A stretch of 64,000 nt of DNA from JAWKIW01 sp046331175 (GTDB taxonomy: Bacteria; Actinomycetota; Acidimicrobiia; Acidimicrobiales; Acidimicrobilacustridaceae): NCBI GenBank assembly GCA_046331175.1, contig JAXLRI010000003.1, forward strand, positions 496,001 to 560,000, given 5' to 3'. Below are positions 63,817 to 64,000 of this stretch, piece after piece. The translations under genes were made by a program, and so were the position numbers. Numbering within the stretch: the stretch's first letter is position 1; every line of letters starts with the position of its first letter. Under the pieces are notes generated by a model. It worked only from the letters and a program-made list of their open reading frames with translations. It did not search any database and was not told the origin of the DNA.

Positions 63817-64000
63817 GGGGCCAGCTCCCGCAGCCACGACACCACGTCGTCGCGCAGCGACGGCGGGGCGAGGACCTCGGCGTGGTCGAGGAAGGTGAGG
63901 ACGAAGGAGCGGAAGGCATCGGGGTTGGTCACCCGCACCTCGACGACCACCGCGCCGTCGGGTCGCCGGTCGACCACGGCGTCGTCACCGAGGTGCTGGA
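63813..64000 (-). CDS. pafB: WYL-domain regulator, PafB-like, C-terminal fragment
   Basis: Only the last 62 codons lie in the window. The fragment LGDDAVVDRRPDGAVVVEV, RVTNPDAFRSFVLTFLDHAE, VLAPPSLRDDVVSWLRELAP has the strand-then-helix pattern that ends PafB and other WYL proteins. Its stop overlaps the pafC start by four bases. N-terminal HTH is outside. Confidence 0.75.
   Translation of the reverse strand, partial: QHLGDDAVVDRRPDGAVVVEVRVTNPDAFRSFVLTFLDHAEVLAPPSLRDDVVSWLRELAP

Overview
The window is very GC-rich DNA from an actinobacterium. The best fit is the class Acidimicrobiia, an inference from three things: actinobacterial synteny blocks (gcvH-garA-ftsR-DUF151-MerR and pafB-pafC-tatA-tatC-helY), several small families without a name, and F420/LLM-type oxidoreductases. 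No rRNA, tRNA, CRISPR array, insertion sequence or prophage is visible. About 66 protein genes fill nearly all of it.

Layout. 1-8.7 kb: a truncated SUKH-like gene, a lipoprotein, an alpha/beta hydrolase, a DUF222/HNH endonuclease, a crotonase, an SRAP protein, a DUF2079 membrane protein, then a divergent HIT hydrolase and CDP-alcohol phosphatidyltransferase. 8.8-17.7 kb: a nucleotidyltransferase fused to a phosphomannomutase-like domain, then gcvH-garA-ftsR-DUF151, a K+-channel-like protein and a ResR-like MerR regulator behind a long structured leader; then a divergent GNAT/TetR pair sharing two operators. 17.7-24.3 kb: gcvT, two secreted small proteins, a beta-CASP nuclease, and gcvP behind a tandem glycine riboswitch. 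24.4-37.6 kb: catabolic and redox genes (saccharopine-dehydrogenase-like protein, FGGY kinase, two LLM proteins, KstD-like flavoprotein, SDR, acyltransferase, DUF3089 lipase, class II aldolase) with clear TetR-type operators. 37.7-39.3 kb: a cobalamin riboswitch directly upstream of a secreted alpha/alpha-toroid protein that resembles the B12-binding fold of intrinsic factor. 39.5-47.7 kb: a zinc-finger protein with a repeated palindrome, a lipoprotein with two cupredoxin-like domains, SCO1 and CtaG (copper delivery to cytochrome oxidase), a polytopic membrane protein, a Tat-exported carotenoid oxygenase and YjbQ. 47.8-64 kb: an RG-rich protein, a crotonase, a four-gene overlapping operon, a fused double ThyX, M20 peptidase, DAGK-like protein, helY-tatC-tatA, lepB, and pafC with the end of pafB.

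Regulation. The most consistent signal is a TANNNT hexamer 6-8 nt before the start codon of 21 genes on both strands, usually without a Shine-Dalgarno sequence. This implies widespread leaderless transcription and was used to choose several starts. Glycine cleavage genes are spread over three loci (gcvH, gcvT, gcvP), and only gcvP carries the glycine riboswitch. The most interesting locus is the B12-riboswitch-controlled secreted toroid. Also notable are the ThyX fusion with complementary half-sites, the structured leader before the MerR gene, and two proteins that appear to have lost catalytic residues (the PMM domain and the GDPD).
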